Assembly: GCF_045310525.1 (NCBI RefSeq)
Contig: NZ_JBJHZY010000002.1
Location: 783,817-847,816, forward strand
From: Clostridium_AT radicumherbarum
GTDB taxonomy: Bacteria; Bacillota; Clostridia; Clostridiales; Clostridiaceae
Length of the DNA: 64,000 nt
Direction of reading: 5' to 3'
In this document: piece by piece, positions 25,953-35,412 of the stretch
Numbering within the stretch: the first letter of the stretch is position 1
Layout: the number at the start of each line of letters is the position of its first letter
Position numbers and translations under genes: made by a program
Notes under the pieces: model-generated
Seen by the model: only the letters and a program-made list of their open reading frames with translations
Told to the model about the DNA's origin: nothing
Database searches by the model: none

Positions 25953-28880
25953 ATGAGTTTAGAAATAAATAAAGTATATAACGGTTTCAAACTTCTTAGA
26001 GAAAAACAAATTAAAGAATTAAATTCCACGGCAATGTATTTTGAGCATATAAAATCTGGAGCAAAGCTATTTTATCTTCAAAATGAGGATGATAATAAGG
26101 TTTTTTCCATAAGCTTTAGAACTCCTCCGGAGGATAACAGCGGACTTACGCATATTTTAGAGCACTCCGTGCTTTGCGGTTCAAGAAAGTTCCCTTCAAA
26201 GGAACCATTTGTTGAGCTTGTTAAAGGATCTCTTAATACCTTTTTAAATGCCATGACCTTCCCAGATAAAACAATGTATCCTGTAGCAAGTAGAAATCAA
26301 AAGGATTTCAATAACTTAATGGATGTTTATTTAGATGCTGTATTTTATCCAAATATTTATAAAACTCCAGAAATCATGATGCAGGAAGGCTGGCATTATG
26401 AACTTGAAACAAAAGAAGGCGAACTTACATACAAAGGTGTAGTTTATAATGAAATGAAAGGTGCCTTATCTTCCCCTGAATCCATACTTATGAGAAAGGT
26501 GCAAGAAGCCCTATTCCCGGATAATTCCTATAGCTTTGAATCCGGTGGAGACCCTGAATTTATTCCGGAATTAACACAGGAGCAATTTATTGCCTTTCAT
26601 AAAAAATATTATCATCCGATTAACAGCTATATCTTCTTATATGGAGATATGGATATATTAGAAAAATTAAGATTTATTGATAATGAATACTTAAAGGATT
26701 TTAATAAGATAACAGTTGACTCTTCTATTAAAGACCAAAAACCTTTTAAAGAAGAAAAAAAGCTTATTTTAAATTATCCCGTATCGGAAAATGAAAAGGA
26801 AGAAGATAAGACCTTTTTAAGCTTGAACTTTGCCATAGGAAAAGCAACTGATAAAGAGCTTTATTTAGCCTTTGATATTTTGGAACACCTGCTCCTAGAA
26901 ACTCCTGCTGCACCATTAAAAAAGGCACTTATAGCTGCAAGGCTTGGCAAGGATGTTTTTGGTTCCTATGACAACAGTGTACTTCAGCCAACCTTTAGTG
27001 TAGTTATAAAGAATTCCAATGAAGATAAAATTGAGGAATTTAAGAAAATAGTATATAAAGTCCTAAAGGATTTAGTAACTAATGGTATTGATAAAGCTCT
27101 TGTAGAATCTTCAATTAACATAAAAGAATTCCAGCTTAGAGAAGCAGAATTTGAAGGTTATCCAAAGGGATTAATATATGGAATAAAGTGCATGGACAGT
27201 TGGCTTTATGATAGCGATCCAGTTATGCACCTAGAATATGAGGAAACTTTAGAAAAGGTAAAGCAGGCCTTAACAACCAATTATTTAGAAAAGCTTATAG
27301 AAAAATATCTTTTAAATAACAATCATTGTGCTTTAGTAGTTGTTAAACCAATGAAAGGCTTGTCGGAGAAAAAATCTGAAGCCTTAAGAAATAAGCTTGC
27401 TTCCTATAAAACAAATCTATCAGAAGCAGACTTAAATAAAATAATAGAAGAAACTAAAAATTTAAAAAAGAGACAGGAAACTCCTGATAGTCAAAAAGAT
27501 TTAGAAAAACTGCCCCTTTTATCCTTAGAGGATATAGCACCTGAAGCAGATGTCCTTCCAACTATAGAAAAAAATATTGATGAAACAAAGGTTTTATTTC
27601 ATCCAATATTCACAAGCGGCATAGGTTATATTAATATTTATTTTGATTCAACTGTAGTTCCTCAAAACAGACTTCCATTCATAAGTCTATTATGCTCAAT
27701 GCTTGGAAAACTCGGAACTGAAAACTACAGCTATGAGGAGCTTTCAAATTTAATTAACATTAATACAGGTGGAATAAGATTTTCAGGTGATAGCTTTGCT
27801 GAAAATGGCAGCAGTAAAACCTATTATCCTAAATTATCTATAAGAGCAAAGGTACTTATAGATAAGCTTCCAAAGTTAATGGAAATCATAAATGAAATTA
27901 CTAGAAATACAAAATTTGAAGATAAGGATAGAATGCGTGAAATTATTGAAGAGCTTAAATCTCGTATTGAAATGAGAATGCTTCAAAGAGGGCACACTAT
28001 AGCTTCAAAAAGAGCTACTTCATATTTTTCACCAGTAGCAAAGTATGAAGAAATCTTAATGGGACTTTCCTACTATAAATTCATAACCGATATTGAAAAA
28101 AATTATGATGAAAAATTCGAGGAAGTTTCTAAAGTACTTACAATTATGTGCAAGTGCATATTCAATAAGACAAATTTACTTCTAAGCTTTACAGGTGAAG
28201 AGAAGGACTACTCAAATTTTGAAGAAAGCTTTAATATCTTATATGGTAACTTAAATGAGGAAGATCTTCCAACTGTACAGTACAGCTTTGATCTTAAGGC
28301 TCTTAACGAAGGACTTATGACTTCTTCTGATGTTCAATATGTAGCAAAGGCCTTTAACTTTAAGGAACTTGGATATAGCTATTCTGGCAGTCTTCAGGTC
28401 CTAAAAACTATAATAGGCTATGATTATCTATGGAACAGAGTGAGAGTACAAGGTGGTGCATATGGAGCCTTTGCCAGCTTCCAGTGGGGTGGTAACACAG
28501 TATTTGCCTCCTATAGGGATCCAAATATAGCTGAAACCTTAGATGCTTACAATAAAGCAGGAAGCTTTGTAAAAGGCTTTAATGCAGATAATAGAGAAAT
28601 GACAAAATATATAATCGGGACTATTAGTGAGCATGATTCACCTCTTACTCCAGCTATGAAGGGTATAGTTGCTGATGAATATTATATAAGGCACATAAAG
28701 CAGGACGATATTCAAAAGGAAAGAGATGAGATATTACATACAAAGGTAGAAGATATTAACTCCTTTTCTCAACTAGTTGAAGAAGCTATGCAGAAAAACT
28801 ATTTCTGTGTTCTAGGAAACGAAGAAAAAATTAAAGCAAATAGAGAAATCTTTGAAACAACAGTAAGCGTATTTGAATAA
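25953..28880 (+). CDS. M16C family zinc metallopeptidase (presequence protease-like)
   Basis: A 975-residue insulinase-superfamily peptidase. The inverted zinc motif HxxEH is seen as HILEH (His67, Glu70, His71), and the third ligand is probably in YNEMKGAL near residue 168. The length and the paired M16 halves joined by a long helical hairpin match the M16C/PreP group, which closes around unfolded peptides of a few dozen residues. The C-terminal half has the Arg-Tyr-type pocket VRVQGGAYGAF. It lacks a signal peptide, so it is probably cytosolic peptide clearance. The start follows AAAGGAGAG; a terminator follows the stop. Confidence 0.92.
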   Translation: MSLEINKVYNGFKLLREKQIKELNSTAMYFEHIKSGAKLFYLQNEDDNKVFSISFRTPPEDNSGLTHILEHSVLCGSRKFPSKEPFVELVKGSLNTFLNAMTFPDKTMYPVASRNQKDFNNLMDVYLDAVFYPNIYKTPEIMMQEGWHYELETKEGELTYKGVVYNEMKGALSSPESILMRKVQEALFPDNSYSFESGGDPEFIPELTQEQFIAFHKKYYHPINSYIFLYGDMDILEKLRFIDNEYLKDFNKITVDSSIKDQKPFKEEKKLILNYPVSENEKEEDKTFLSLNFAIGKATDKELYLAFDILEHLLLETPAAPLKKALIAARLGKDVFGSYDNSVLQPTFSVVIKNSNEDKIEEFKKIVYKVLKDLVTNGIDKALVESSINIKEFQLREAEFEGYPKGLIYGIKCMDSWLYDSDPVMHLEYEETLEKVKQALTTNYLEKLIEKYLLNNNHCALVVVKPMKGLSEKKSEALRNKLASYKTNLSEADLNKIIEETKNLKKRQETPDSQKDLEKLPLLSLEDIAPEADVLPTIEKNIDETKVLFHPIFTSGIGYINIYFDSTVVPQNRLPFISLLCSMLGKLGTENYSYEELSNLININTGGIRFSGDSFAENGSSKTYYPKLSIRAKVLIDKLPKLMEIINEITRNTKFEDKDRMREIIEELKSRIEMRMLQRGHTIASKRATSYFSPVAKYEEILMGLSYYKFITDIEKNYDEKFEEVSKVLTIMCKCIFNKTNLLLSFTGEEKDYSNFEESFNILYGNLNEEDLPTVQYSFDLKALNEGLMTSSDVQYVAKAFNFKELGYSYSGSLQVLKTIIGYDYLWNRVRVQGGAYGAFASFQWGGNTVFASYRDPNIAETLDAYNKAGSFVKGFNADNREMTKYIIGTISEHDSPLTPAMKGIVADEYYIRHIKQDDIQKERDEILHTKVEDINSFSQLVEEAMQKNYFCVLGNEEKIKANREIFETTVSVFE

Positions 28881-28913
28881 AAAAAAGTGGAGATTACCTC
28901 CACTTTTTTTATT
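28881..28913. terminator. Bidirectional terminator
   Basis: AAAAAAGTGGAG pairs with CTCCACTTTTTT around a short loop, with T runs on both strands, between the convergent M16C peptidase and ABC permease genes. Confidence 0.9.
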
Positions 28914-28916
28914 ATT

Positions 28917-30578
28917 TTAGATATTCTTAAATTTATTAACACCATAGGTGCTTACAAGCCAATACAAAATACAGTCTAGAACTCCGAAAACTATAACTAT
29001 CGCTCCAAAGGCTTGCCATAAGCCTAATTTAGTGAAAATTATAGCAGCTATAGTTAGGCCTGCTATTACAACACCTAAAAGCATTGTAATAATAACATTC
29101 ATATTTTGTTTTACAGCTCTTTGTTCATTATCCCAATCCAGCTTTGGATAGGTTAAGTCAATTAAAATTCCTAGAAAAGCTGAAAATAAAACTACTAAAA
29201 TTGCAATTACAATTAACTGAAGTAATAAATATACTGGCGGTATAAATATTACCATTGCTGCTATTATTAAAAGTCCTACACCTATAAGATTTAACATAAT
29301 TGCTGATAGTAGTTTAGCAGCTATTTGCTTTCCATAGCTTATAGGCATGTACTTGCATGTAAATAAATTCTTCCCTTCCCTGGATATTGCAGTACAAGCA
29401 GTTGGATTTGTAACAGAAACAAATATCATTACTCCGAAAGCAATTGCAATTAAAACTCCAGGAATTACGGGCTGATTAAGAAACGTTCTTGCCGCGTTTA
29501 ACTGAAGGCCTAGTTTCTTCTCTGAAAACAACGGAATTAATAAAAATATTGGTAATAAGAAAGTTATTAGCACGCAGTTCATAAAGTAGGCTGGTGTCCT
29601 ATATAAAAGCTTTAGTTCCTTTATAGTATAGGACTTTAAAGCAGAGCTTTGAACAGTGCTTTCATCTAATTCTTTACTGCTGAGCTTCTTCCTCTTTGAG
29701 GCTGCTTCCGAAATCCCAATTACTCCCTTAAAATATAGAGCTTCGCCTAAAATTAATAGAACAGCTAAAAGGGCAATTGTAATTACTAAATATAAAAGCA
29801 TATTTAGTAACCCATTTAAAGTTGTATTAAAGACTAATGCAGTAGTTGCAAGATTAGCAGTTGGAAATAAGCTAGAGGTTGTTTGAATTAAGGAATTATT
29901 CCCCTTTGTCATAAGTTCAAGCATTTGCTTTTCATTACTCATACTAGAACCAAGCCTTTGAAAGGCAAAATTAACGCCTAAGGCAATTGCAAGTCCCAAT
30001 ATGCCTGCGATAGTTTTAAAGGCATCTTTATTCTTTGCAAAAGGAGTAAACCTCATAATAATCATACTTATAAAGCTTGCTATTACGAGTGGTACTATAG
30101 GCAAGGTTAAAAATACAATTATTAAATATAGGTAAAATACAATTCCAGAGCTGCTTAGAACTCCATAAGTAACACACATAGGAAGCATAAACAATAGTTC
30201 TGTTAAATATTCATATATTAGTACCACGGTAAATTTAGCACTCAAAATTGTTGAAGGTTTAAGTGGCAGTGGCAGAAGGCTTTCAATGTCCGAGGAAAAA
30301 TAAAAAGTAGCCATTACATAAAAAATACCAAAGATAAATACAATTAAACAGGAAGCCACTATTCCAAAGGAAATTATAAGACCTTCCTGACCCATAGTCG
30401 CTAGTCCATTATAGGAGGCTGCAGCCATGGCAACAAAGGAGATTATCATTGGTATAAAACCTATGGCAAGTAATACTAAAAGTCCAATAGTTCTTGGGAG
30501 CTTCTTTTTGTCCTTTTGTATTAAACTCTCACCAGTGCTTTTAAAAAGTACCTTTGTTAAGGTCAAAAACTTATTCAT
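28917..30578 (-). CDS. ABC transporter permease, ABC-2/exporter type
   Basis: A 553-residue very hydrophobic protein with about 12 membrane segments and no conserved catalytic motif. The N-terminal half has the pattern LPLPLKPSTILSAKF seen in putative clostridial ABC exporters, and a central hydrophilic loop begins EAASKRKKLSSKELDES. It overlaps its ATPase gene by 8 bp, so the two form one exporter. The substrate is unknown; neighbours give no hint. Confidence 0.8.
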   Translation of the reverse strand: MNKFLTLTKVLFKSTGESLIQKDKKKLPRTIGLLVLLAIGFIPMIISFVAMAAASYNGLATMGQEGLIISFGIVASCLIVFIFGIFYVMATFYFSSDIESLLPLPLKPSTILSAKFTVVLIYEYLTELLFMLPMCVTYGVLSSSGIVFYLYLIIVFLTLPIVPLVIASFISMIIMRFTPFAKNKDAFKTIAGILGLAIALGVNFAFQRLGSSMSNEKQMLELMTKGNNSLIQTTSSLFPTANLATTALVFNTTLNGLLNMLLYLVITIALLAVLLILGEALYFKGVIGISEAASKRKKLSSKELDESTVQSSALKSYTIKELKLLYRTPAYFMNCVLITFLLPIFLLIPLFSEKKLGLQLNAARTFLNQPVIPGVLIAIAFGVMIFVSVTNPTACTAISREGKNLFTCKYMPISYGKQIAAKLLSAIMLNLIGVGLLIIAAMVIFIPPVYLLLQLIVIAILVVLFSAFLGILIDLTYPKLDWDNEQRAVKQNMNVIITMLLGVVIAGLTIAAIIFTKLGLWQAFGAIVIVFGVLDCILYWLVSTYGVNKFKNI

Positions 30579-31296
30579 TTTCAGTAAGCTCCAAGAACAT
30601 ATTCTCTAAGGATTCATTTGATTTAAAGTGCTCCCTCATTTCTTCAAGTGTTCCACAGAATAAAACATTTCCCTTGTTTATAATTGCGACCTTATCACAA
30701 ATCTTTTCAGCTACTTCTAATACATGAGTTGAGAAAAATACAGTCTTTCCACTTTCAGCATGTTCCCTCATCATTTCCTTTAAGGTAAAGGATGCTCTAG
30801 GATCAAGACCAGTCATCGGCTCATCTAACACCCACACAGAGGGATCATGAATTAGTGCGCCCATTAAAACTATTTTTTGCCTCATACCGTGAGAATAGCT
30901 TTGTATTTTATCTCCTAGTGCATCAGAGAGCTCAAATCTTCTCGCTAGGTTTTCGATTCTTTCCTTTCGCACTTCTTTAGACACCTCATAAATATCTGCC
31001 ATAAAGTTTAGATATTCTAAGCCCTTTAGTCTTAAAAACATATCTGGATTATCTGGAACATAGCCAAAATGTTTTTTAGCCTCAAGGGGTTTTTGTTTTA
31101 TACTTATATCATTTACTTTGATATCCCCGCTGTCTGGATTTAAAATACCAGTTATCATTTTTATTGTTGTGCTTTTCCCAGCTCCATTAGGTCCTAAGAA
31201 TCCAAACACTAAACCGTTTGGTATTGTTAAATTTAAGTTGTCTACAGCTTTTGTAGTACCGTTGTAGCTTTTACTTACATTACTGATTTCTATCAT
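30571..31296 (-). CDS. ABC transporter ATP-binding protein
   Basis: A 241-residue exporter-type ATPase: Walker A GPNGAGKST (about 35-43), signature SYSHGMRQKI, Walker B VWVLDEPMTGLDP and H-loop STH. The CcmA/EcsA-type layout (ISIKQKPLEAKKHFGYVPD) is typical of ATPases paired with long hydrophobic permeases. It is the first gene of a two-gene operon with the permease. The start at 31296 follows CGGGGGAAAAT. Confidence 0.88.
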   Translation of the reverse strand: MIEISNVSKSYNGTTKAVDNLNLTIPNGLVFGFLGPNGAGKSTTIKMITGILNPDSGDIKVNDISIKQKPLEAKKHFGYVPDNPDMFLRLKGLEYLNFMADIYEVSKEVRKERIENLARRFELSDALGDKIQSYSHGMRQKIVLMGALIHDPSVWVLDEPMTGLDPRASFTLKEMMREHAESGKTVFFSTHVLEVAEKICDKVAIINKGNVLFCGTLEEMREHFKSNESLENMFLELTENE

Positions 31297-31621
31297 AATT
31301 TTCCCCCGTATTTTCTCTGCTTATAAATATTATTAATACTTACCTACAGAAAATAAATATTATAGTGTTAAATTTTGTAATTATGTAAATACTTTAACAA
31401 CTATGTCATTATTATATATGTACTTTCCCATGGAATCAAGCTATGCTAATCAGCGTTAAGAAGTATCTAATACCTTATTTCCTTTTGATAGTTAACTTTT
31501 AATATTTAAGCTATTTCAAGCTTATATTATCTCCAGCTTTCTTGATTTTGCAACGTTTCCACTATTACCGAATTATTATTAATATTTCCTTTCTGCAATA
31601 TAAAATTTTAAAAATAATTAG
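31297..31621. other. 325-bp AT-rich gap, no feature seen
   Basis: Between the ABC ATPase start and the end of spmB. It should hold the ABC operon promoter and the spm terminator. No open frame with a ribosome site, no conserved RNA and no strong hairpin could be recognised. Confidence 0.5.
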
Positions 31622-32146
31622 CTAAAAAATTAATCTTGTTAAAGTTATAGCCATAATTATTGCAACAAAATCAGCTAACATTGCTGCCCACAGGGTGTGC
31701 CTGATTTTTTTTATTCCTATGGCCCCAAAGTAGATGGTAAGGGTATAAAAAATTGTTTCAGTAGTACCCATGATTATAGAAGAAAGTATACCTATGTGGC
31801 TATCTGGTCCATATTTTAATAATAAATCAGAAAGAACTCCAAGTGCTCCACTCCCTGAAAGAGGCTTAACAAGCACCAGAGGTACTATTTCCGGAGGAAG
31901 CCCTATCAGTTTTACTACTGGTTTTACAATAGCTATAAAGTAATCTAAAGCCTTTGATTCTCTAAATACAGCTATGGCTACCAGCATTGCTAATAAGTAA
32001 GGAAAAATCCTAAGGCAGATGGTTAAGCCGTCCTTAGCACCCTCTACAAAACATTCATACACCTTAACTTTTTTTATCATTCCATAAACTACAATTGCTA
32101 AAATTATTATTGCCATAATTGATTTAATTATATAATCAAAAATCAT
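31622..32146 (-). CDS. spmB: Spore maturation protein B
   Basis: About 174 residues from the ATG at 32146, since GGAGG lies directly before it and within the longer frame. The protein has the SpmB nucleoside-recognition-like (Gate) motif: the segment VKPLSGSGALGVLSDLL and the GTTETIFYTL stretch, and about five membrane segments. With SpmA it is required for full spore-core dehydration in Bacillus, acting from the mother cell or forespore membrane. spmA ends 12 bp upstream. Confidence 0.93.
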   Translation of the reverse strand: MIFDYIIKSIMAIIILAIVVYGMIKKVKVYECFVEGAKDGLTICLRIFPYLLAMLVAIAVFRESKALDYFIAIVKPVVKLIGLPPEIVPLVLVKPLSGSGALGVLSDLLLKYGPDSHIGILSSIIMGTTETIFYTLTIYFGAIGIKKIRHTLWAAMLADFVAIIMAITLTRLIF

Positions 32147-32157
32147 AAAAACCTCCA

Positions 32158-32733
32158 TTAAAAATACCTTTGCAGAATTTTAGCAAATATCACTCCCATA
32201 ACAGCTGCTGTTGCTGTAGCAAATATGGCAGGAATAATAATTGCACCTGGATTTGCTGAACCAGTTGCTGCCCTTATTGATAATACAGTAGTTGGCACTA
32301 GCTGAATACATGCAGCATTTAAAACTAAAAAAAGTGCCATATCATTACTTGCTATGCCTTTGTCTTTATTTAATCTATCCATTTCTTCCATTGCTTTTAT
32401 TCCAAAAGGAGTTGCTGCATTTGAGAGGCCCATCATATTGGCAGTTAAGTTCATAACAATAGCTCCCATAGCTTTTTCATCCTTTGCTGCTTCCTTAAAA
32501 ATATGTTTTAGTAACGGTCTTAGAAGCTTGGCTAATTTATCTGTAAGGCCGCTCTGTTCTGCTATTTTCATAATTCCGCACCAAATGCACATAAGTCCCG
32601 CAAGCTTAATTATAAATTCTACAGTTGAACCTGCCGTAGTAACCACAGACTTTGAAACTATATCTCCCTTACCTGTAAGAAGACCAAAACCTAAGCCAAA
32701 GGTTAAAATTACAAACCAAATTACATTTATCAA
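32158..32733 (-). CDS. spmA: Spore maturation protein A
   Basis: A 191-residue membrane protein of the SpmA/nucleoside-recognition (Gate) family: GLMCIWCGIMKIAEQSGL, NLTANMMGLSNAATPFGIKAM and the C-terminal segment with PTTVLSIRAATGSANPGAI. It is co-transcribed with spmB and supports spore-core dehydration. The start at 32733 follows AGGGAGG. Confidence 0.94.
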   Translation of the reverse strand: MINVIWFVILTFGLGFGLLTGKGDIVSKSVVTTAGSTVEFIIKLAGLMCIWCGIMKIAEQSGLTDKLAKLLRPLLKHIFKEAAKDEKAMGAIVMNLTANMMGLSNAATPFGIKAMEEMDRLNKDKGIASNDMALFLVLNAACIQLVPTTVLSIRAATGSANPGAIIIPAIFATATAAVMGVIFAKILQRYF

Positions 32734-32900
32734 CTTTTATCCTCCCTAAATAAATTTTTTTATATCTATAGTTATTTTTATTAAATAAACTTAGTTACTT
32801 TAATATATATGAATCTTAAGGGGAAATTAAGAATGGAGAATGAAGAATTATTGCATTTGTAATAATAAAGTGATACCATTTAGTTATTCTAATGATTTGG

Positions 32901-32948
32901 AGCTCTACAATTAATAATTGTTGAGTGCTAATAAGGAATGCTAGGAGG
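32901..32948 (+). repeat. Hairpin repeat with Shine-Dalgarno flank
   Basis: A near-perfect palindrome (AGCTCTACAATT and AATTGTTGAGTGCT around AAT, 32901-32929) is followed by AAGGAATGCTAGGAGG, which serves as the ribosome site of the zinc-finger gene at 32954. The design matches the units at 13977-14024 and 58036-58180 (minus). Confidence 0.65.
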
Positions 32949-32953
32949 ATAAT

Positions 32954-33196
32954 ATGACCGTAAGGGAAATAATGAAATATATTGAAAGTGAATATAAGGT
33001 AATAAATCATACCCCCTGTGAAGTTTGTGGCGGAGATTTCATCACTGAGGAAATAGAGCTTGCTCTTATTGACGATATACCTTTTGATATTTGTTCTTGT
33101 GTTTGTTCAAACTGTGGCCACGAAAGGGCCTTTGAATTCATCGCCCCATTTATTGATGAGAAACATACCAGCAAATTGAAAATGAATTTAAATTAG
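32954..33196 (+). CDS. YgiT-type zinc-finger protein
   Basis: An 80-residue protein with two CxxC knuckles, CEVCGG at residues 22-27 and CSNCGH at about 52-57, of the kind found in the N-terminal domain of YgiT/MqsA antitoxins. It lacks the HTH domain that follows in MqsA. CSCVC just before the second knuckle gives extra cysteines. It is the first gene of a two-gene unit with a coiled-coil protein 11 bp downstream. Function is unknown; zinc binding is likely. Confidence 0.7.
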   Translation: MTVREIMKYIESEYKVINHTPCEVCGGDFITEEIELALIDDIPFDICSCVCSNCGHERAFEFIAPFIDEKHTSKLKMNLN

Positions 33197-33207
33197 AGGA
33201 GAATACA

Positions 33208-33393
33208 ATGAAGGAAGACAATTTAAAACAAGTTCAGAATGATATTAATGAAGCATTAGAAACTATTGAAGAAATGGAAAACAATTTAAATGGTGAAGTT
33301 CTTGTAAGAGATGATGTTAAGGAAAAGTTTTTATTCTTAACTAAAAAACTGACTGAACTTGAATCTATTTTAAAATCTGAAGGAATTATATAA
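33208..33393 (+). CDS. Hypothetical 61-residue coiled-coil protein
   Basis: An acidic, almost entirely helical protein with heptad-like spacing (NLKQVQNDINEALETIEEMEN, then VKEKFLFLTKKLTELESILKS). The start follows AGGAGAATACA, and it lies 11 bp after the zinc-finger gene, so they are co-transcribed. A strong terminator overlaps its stop. No family is recognised; it does not look like a known toxin. Confidence 0.7.
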   Translation: MKEDNLKQVQNDINEALETIEEMENNLNGEVLVRDDVKEKFLFLTKKLTELESILKSEGII

Positions 33394-33425
33394 AAAAGTG
33401 ACTCGATGTCTCGAGTCACTTTTTA
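33392..33425. terminator. Bidirectional terminator
   Basis: AAAAAAGTGACTCGA pairs with TCGAGTCACTTTTT, with T or A runs on both sides, between the coiled-coil gene and rubrerythrin. Confidence 0.9.
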
Positions 33426-33436
33426 TTTATTTAATT

Positions 33437-33979
33437 TTATTTAAAATATCTGTTTAATAAACCTAGGAATGCTTTTCCATGTCTAGCTTCATCCTTTGCC
33501 ATTTCATGTACAGTATCATGAACTGCATCGTAACCTAATTCTTTTGCTAATGTAGCTAGTTCTTTCTTTCCAGCAGTAGCTCCATTTTCTGCAGCAACTC
33601 TCATTTCTAGATTCTTCTTTGTTGAATCTGTAACAACTTCACCTAAGAGTTCACAGAATTTAGATGCATGTTCTGCTTCTTCATAAGCTGCCTTTTCATA
33701 ATAAAGACCAACTTCTGGATAACCTTCTCTAAATGCCTGTCTTGCCATTGCTAAATATAGACCTACTTCAAAGCATTCTCCTTGAAGATTAGCTTTTAAT
33801 CCTTCTACAACTCTTTCATCTAAATCCTTAGCAATACCAACTCTATGTTCATCTGCCCATACTAAATCACCTGCTTGTTCTTCAAATTTATCGCTAGGTG
33901 CTCCACATACTGGACACTTTTCTGGTGCTGTTTCTCCTTCATAAATATACCCACAAACCTTACATACAAATTTTTTCAT
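33437..33979 (-). CDS. Reverse rubrerythrin
   Basis: A 180-residue protein with the rubredoxin domain first (Cys6, Cys9, Cys22 and Cys25 in CKVCG...CPVCG) and a diiron ferritin-like domain after it, with E...EHASKF and DEARHGKAF ligands. This reversed order defines the clostridial reverse rubrerythrins, which reduce peroxide and O2 with electrons from NADH through a reductase and rubredoxin. It is thus an oxygen-defence enzyme. The start follows GGAGGAATG. It is monocistronic. Confidence 0.95.
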   Translation of the reverse strand: MKKFVCKVCGYIYEGETAPEKCPVCGAPSDKFEEQAGDLVWADEHRVGIAKDLDERVVEGLKANLQGECFEVGLYLAMARQAFREGYPEVGLYYEKAAYEEAEHASKFCELLGEVVTDSTKKNLEMRVAAENGATAGKKELATLAKELGYDAVHDTVHEMAKDEARHGKAFLGLLNRYFK

Positions 33980-34116
33980 TTTTCATTCCTCCACTTTCTT
34001 TTTATAATTAATAATATTTTTTAACAATTAAATTTTTAATAGTAATTATTAATTAATAATCACTTCCTACATGTATTATGATATCACATTTGGAAACTTT
34101 GTCAATATGGAAAATA

Positions 34117-34148
34117 AAAAAAAGTTACATTTTCAGTAACTTTTTTTA
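34117..34148. terminator. Bidirectional terminator
   Basis: AAAAAAAGTTAC pairs with GTAACTTTTTTT around ATTTTCA. It lies beyond the glutaredoxin stop and upstream of rubrerythrin. Confidence 0.85.
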
Positions 34149-34206
34149 TTGCCGTAATAATTCACAGCCTAAGATGCTATAACTAATAAAAGTATCTAGT
34201 CTTTAA

Positions 34207-34434
34207 TTATAGGCCTAAAATTGTGTCTATTTTTTCTTTGTCAAAGCCTAAAACTGTTTCATCTTCAATTTTTATAACTGGAACACTCATAAAGCCCATA
34301 GCCATTAATTCTTTTCTGAAAGCAGGATCTTTAATATTCCTTTCTTCATAAGCCACATTGTTATCTTTTAAATATTCCTTTGCTTGTGCACAATATGTGC
34401 ATGTATTTGAAGTATAAACTACTACATTTTTCAT
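34207..34434 (-). CDS. Glutaredoxin-like / NrdH-type thiol reductase
   Basis: A 75-residue thioredoxin-fold protein from the ATG at 34434, which follows GAAGGAGGA. The active site is CTYC near the N-terminus, and the cis-proline is in SVPVI. ERNIKDPAFRKELMAMG is the pattern of the YruB/NrdH-like glutaredoxins of anaerobes. It probably receives electrons from thioredoxin or a glutathione-independent reductase. It is near rubrerythrin, but in a separate transcript. Confidence 0.9.
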   Translation of the reverse strand: MKNVVVYTSNTCTYCAQAKEYLKDNNVAYEERNIKDPAFRKELMAMGFMSVPVIKIEDETVLGFDKEKIDTILGL

Positions 34435-34618
34435 TACAATTCCTCCTTCATAATAATCATACATGAATATCAATTGATAATTATTATTAATTATATTTTA
34501 TACCTAGTATATTTCTTTGTCAAATATTATTTTTAGGTTGGATTATTGATAAGAATTTTATACAATAATATAAGATATATAATAAATATTATTTCTATTT
34601 AGAGTCTGAGAGGTTAAT

Positions 34619-35410
34619 ATGACCAAAATAAATAAAACTATTAATAAAGGAAATATCATAAATCACAAGGAAAAAACTTCTGAAGTAAGAATTAATAAAT
34701 TCATTAGTGAAATGGGCTTTTGCTCTAGAAGAGAAGCTGATAAGTTTGTAGAGCAAGGCAGAGTCACAATAAATGATGTAAAGGCACTTACTGGATCAAA
34801 GGTTAAACCTTCTGATACAGTTAAGCTAGATGGCAAACTTCTGCAAAATAGAGAAGAACTTGTGTATATAGCTTTTAATAAGCCTGTTGGCATAACTTGT
34901 ACTACGGAGCATAAGATAAAAGGCAACATAGTAGATTATATTAATCATGAAAAGAGAATTTTTCCTATAGGAAGGCTGGATAAAGACTCTGAAGGTCTGA
35001 TTCTACTAACTAATGATGGAGATATTGTAAATAAGATATTAAGGGCAGGAAATAATCATGACAAAGAATATATAGTTACTGTGGATAAACCCCTGACTGC
35101 AGAATTCCTAGAAAATATGTCGAAGGGTGTAAGAATATTAAATACTATTACAAAACCTTGTATTATAAAAAAAGAAGATAAATATACTTTTAGAATTATT
35201 CTTACTCAAGGTTTAAACAGGCAAATTAGAAGAATGTGCGAGGCCTTAGGCTTTACTGTAACAAAGCTTGTAAGGCTTAGAATTATGAACATCAACCTAA
35301 AAAATCTGCCTATAGGTAAGTGGAGAGACTTAACAAGTGATGAATTAATAACCTTAAATAAACTAATTACTAACTCAATAAAAACAGAAGATGCTTCTAA
35401 AAATTATTAA
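34619..35410 (+). CDS. 23S rRNA pseudouridine synthase, RluF-like
   Basis: A 263-residue RsuA/RluB/RluF-type enzyme. An S4 RNA-binding domain (RINKFISEMGFCSRREADKFVEQGRVTIN) precedes the catalytic domain, whose Asp lies in GRLDKDSEGLILLTNDG. LNRQIRRMCEALGF is the conserved C-terminal motif. The short linker and the sequence VKLVRLRIMNINL fit the RluF (U2604) group. The start follows TGAGAGGT. A terminator and a DnaA-box cluster lie downstream. Confidence 0.88.
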   Translation: MTKINKTINKGNIINHKEKTSEVRINKFISEMGFCSRREADKFVEQGRVTINDVKALTGSKVKPSDTVKLDGKLLQNREELVYIAFNKPVGITCTTEHKIKGNIVDYINHEKRIFPIGRLDKDSEGLILLTNDGDIVNKILRAGNNHDKEYIVTVDKPLTAEFLENMSKGVRILNTITKPCIIKKEDKYTFRIILTQGLNRQIRRMCEALGFTVTKLVRLRIMNINLKNLPIGKWRDLTSDELITLNKLITNSIKTEDASKNY

Positions 35411-35412
35411 CA

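Noticed and set aside
32821..32910. A 24-codon frame starting near 32838
   Set aside because: It has no clear ribosome site and runs into the hairpin repeat.
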